Origin: Anaerolineales bacterium UBA2029
GTDB lineage: Bacteria; Chloroflexota; Anaerolineae; Aggregatilineales; Aggregatilineaceae
Reading direction: 5' to 3'
Length of the DNA: 7,110 nt
Assembly: GCA_002332795.1 (NCBI GenBank)
Contig: DDBP01000271.1
Location: 1-7,110, forward strand
The notes below the pieces were generated by a model. The model was not told the DNA's origin, ran no database searches, and saw nothing but the letters and a program-made list of their open reading frames with translations. Shown one piece after another: positions 6,201 through 7,110 of the stretch. Numbering within the stretch: position 1 is the first letter of the stretch; the number at the start of each line of letters is the position of its first letter. Both the position numbers and the translations under genes were made by a program.

Positions 6201-6830
6201 TCAGTCCTGGCGAGGGATCAGGTACGAGCAGGAGTCGTCCCCATCGAGCTGGCGACTGATGCGCTGTGTCGGCATGCCGATCAGGGTGTCTACCAGCTTC
6301 TTGTCCATCTTGCATAGCTCTGGCGTGGTACACGATACCTGCTCATACGGGCAATTGGTGATGGACAGGACTACGCCCTCGCCGTTGTGCGACCAACTGG
6401 CCGTGTATCCGTGCTGCTGCAGATAGGCCACGGCATGATCCAGGCGCGTTTCCAGCGGAGCATCGGGCAGCATGGCGCGTTCGGCCATGGCTTGCGCCAC
6501 GCCATCCAGGATTTTGCCTACCTCGGCAGGAGGGAGCTGCGTCTTGAGCTGCTCCAGCAGGCCCGCTGCCAGCCCCTGGTAGTTGTTGGGGAACTGATCA
6601 GCGGCGCGCTCGGTCAGCGTGTAGACGTACTGCGGGCGACCCGGTGCGCTACGGCGGCGCACCGTCGGCGCAGCTACCAGACCGTCCCCCCGCAAAATCT
6701 CCAGATGGTGTCGCACTGTCACCGCCGTGATCTTGCCGATGCGCGCACTCAGGTCCGCGACAATCTCGTCTATCGTGGCTTCTTTGCGTTCTTTGAGGAT
6801 TTCGAGGATGTAGCGTCTGGTCTGTTGCAT
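6201..6830 (-). CDS. SufR-like winged-helix transcriptional regulator with Fe-S cysteines
   Basis: This 209-residue protein looks like a SufR-type regulator, a repressor or sensor of Fe-S cluster assembly genes that reads cluster status through a bound Fe-S cluster. Residues 1-75 form a winged helix-turn-helix: TRRYILEILKERKEATIDEI, then the recognition helix near TAVTVRHHLEILRGDG (35-50), then a basic wing (RRRSAPGRPQYVY). The C-terminal domain carries C160, C167, C173 and C201. The C160-x12-C173-x27-C201 spacing agrees, from memory, with the cluster ligands of cyanobacterial and actinobacterial SufR; C167 is extra. The gene has its own terminator and diverges from the gene starting at 7084, as sufR diverges from or leads suf operons elsewhere. 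A palindrome over its -35 suggests autoregulation. The start has only a weak, distant GGGAG (13 bases). Another DeoR/ArsR-type metal or redox sensor is the main alternative. Confidence 0.78.
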   Translation of the reverse strand: MQQTRRYILEILKERKEATIDEIVADLSARIGKITAVTVRHHLEILRGDGLVAAPTVRRRSAPGRPQYVYTLTERAADQFPNNYQGLAAGLLEQLKTQLPPAEVGKILDGVAQAMAERAMLPDAPLETRLDHAVAYLQQHGYTASWSHNGEGVVLSITNCPYEQVSCTTPELCKMDKKLVDTLIGMPTQRISRQLDGDDSCSYLIPRQD

Positions 6831-6888
6831 CGCGTCTGTCTCGCTCCCTGCCTGGCGATATTTACGATATTATTCATAAATTTTAAAA

Positions 6889-6918
6889 ATCTTATCACGG
6901 CGTCGCCAAACCTGTCAA
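6889..6918 (-). promoter_or_regulatory. Promoter of the SufR-like gene
   Basis: On the minus strand a perfect -35 TTGACA (6918-6913) is followed after 18 bases by TAAGAT (6894-6889), four of six to consensus. An AT-rich stretch (6858-6890) follows. Transcription would start near 6882, giving a leader of about 50 bases. Confidence 0.6.
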
Positions 6919-6924
6919 TTGACA
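6913..6924. promoter_or_regulatory. Perfect 12-bp palindrome TGTCAATTGACA, candidate operator
   Basis: The sequence equals its own reverse complement and covers the -35 box of the SufR-like gene, so a bound repressor would block that promoter. The binding protein is most simply the SufR-like protein itself (autoregulation), which is inference. Confidence 0.55.
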
Positions 6925-6947
6925 ACTGATGGTCTCCATTCTGCCGT

Positions 6948-6965
6948 TTGTCACAATTGTCACAA
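6948..6965 (+). repeat. Tandem direct repeat of TTGTCACAA
   Basis: Two adjacent exact copies of the 9-base unit (6948-6956 and 6957-6965) create an ACAATTGT palindrome at their junction. TGTCA, the half-site of the palindrome at 6913, recurs in each copy. It sits midway between the two divergent promoters and may be a second regulator site. Confidence 0.55.
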
Positions 6966-6984
6966 GCACTCGCAGGCGGAGCGC

Positions 6985-7005
6985 GGTTGGTCTATCAACC
7001 GGTTG
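6985..7005. promoter_or_regulatory. GGTTG-N6-CAACC-GGTTG operator-like element at the rightward promoter
   Basis: GGTTG (6985-6989), CAACC (6996-7000) and GGTTG (7001-7005) give one inverted repeat with a 6-base centre and a perfect 10-bp palindrome CAACCGGTTG (6996-7005). The palindrome overlaps the -35 box at 7003. As I recall, cyanobacterial SufR binds CAAC-N6-GTTG; here the same half-sites occur in the reversed order (GTTG-N6-CAAC) and at shorter spacing (CAAC-N2-GTTG), so the match is suggestive only. Confidence 0.5.
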
Positions 7006-7031
7006 TAAGAGATGGCACTCTCCGCTACACT
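7003..7031 (+). promoter_or_regulatory. Promoter of the gene starting at 7084
   Basis: A -35 TTGTAA (7003-7008) and a -10 TACACT (7026-7031) are separated by exactly 17 bases. Transcription would start near 7038 with a leader of about 45 bases. The leader can form a small stem, GGTGT with ACACC (7038-7042 and 7047-7051). Confidence 0.6.
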
Positions 7032-7068
7032 TGTGGGGGTGTGCGGACACCGCCTGCAACCTGTGCGT

Positions 7069-7074
7069 AAGGAG
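7069..7074 (+). promoter_or_regulatory. Ribosome binding site of the right-edge gene
   Basis: AAGGAG lies nine bases before the ATG at 7084. It is the strongest Shine-Dalgarno in the window and confirms that a gene starts there. Confidence 0.75.
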
Positions 7075-7083
7075 CTTTTGAGC

Positions 7084-7110
7084 ATGACGCTACGCTCACA
7101 GACAGTTGCG
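7084..7110 (+). CDS. Start of a gene cut by the window edge (possible suf-operon gene)
   Basis: Only nine codons are present, MTLRSQTVA, which are too few to identify a family. That a real gene starts here is supported by the AAGGAG site nine bases upstream, a 17-bp-spaced promoter at 7003-7031 and the operator-like repeats before it. Because it diverges from a SufR-like regulator, an Fe-S assembly gene such as sufB, sufC or sufD is the natural guess, but this is inference from context and not from the protein. Confidence 0.6.

Noticed and set aside
6856..6871. Direct repeat CGATATT-TA-CGATATT in the leader of the SufR-like gene
   Set aside because: Short and AT-rich, in a region expected to be AT-rich between promoter and start; no independent support for function.
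6387..6929. 180-codon open frame on the plus strand across the SufR-like gene and into the control region
   Set aside because: Antisense to the winged helix and Fe-S domain, and it would run through the promoter of the regulator.
1..7110. CRISPR array, insertion sequence, tRNA or rRNA
   Set aside because: No regularly spaced repeats, transposase motifs, terminal inverted repeats, or tRNA/rRNA-like segments were seen on either strand.

Overview
The window is GC-rich, tightly packed bacterial chromosome with five complete protein genes and the first nine codons of a sixth. The best guess for the source is a member of the Chloroflexota (Anaerolineae-like). This rests on three things: a Thr/Pro-rich 'TPTPT'-type linker in a membrane-anchored LysM-MltG protein, a DnaQ-type exonuclease fused to a DinG helicase, and a SufR-like regulator. 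The assignment is inference from protein style; no rRNA or other phylogenetic marker is present.

Layout, left to right. (1) A minus-strand CNNM/CorC-family membrane protein (DUF21, CBS pair, CorC_HlyC domain). (2) A divergent intergenic region with a stem-loop in the leader of that gene, a G-quadruplex-capable G-run block and a TGC-TATAAT extended -10. (3) A small plus-strand ThiS/MoaD-type sulfur carrier ending in Gly-Gly. (4) After 97 bases with its own extended -10, a large plus-strand exonuclease-DinG helicase that keeps all four Fe-S cysteines. (5) A convergent junction with a 10+10 bp inverted repeat. (6) A minus-strand, divergent MltG-like endolytic transglycosylase with a LysM domain, apparently made from a leaderless message. 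(7) A minus-strand SufR-like winged-helix regulator with its own terminator. (8) A 253-base divergent control region with several palindromes and a tandem repeat. (9) The start of a plus-strand gene at the right edge, with a good promoter and ribosome binding site.

The genes are mostly separate transcription units rather than one operon. Two touch sulfur or iron-sulfur biology: the DinG enzyme needs a [4Fe-4S] cluster, and the SufR-like protein looks like an Fe-S sensor controlling itself and the gene at the right edge, which would be a suf gene if the cyanobacterial and actinobacterial arrangement holds. The ThiS/MoaD protein is a possible third. The envelope genes (CNNM and MltG-like) have no evident link to these. 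I see no mobile element, CRISPR array, tRNA or rRNA, and no clearly new multi-gene system. The points most worth checking are the exonuclease plus Fe-S DinG, the altered MltG signature motif and the operator array at the right end.
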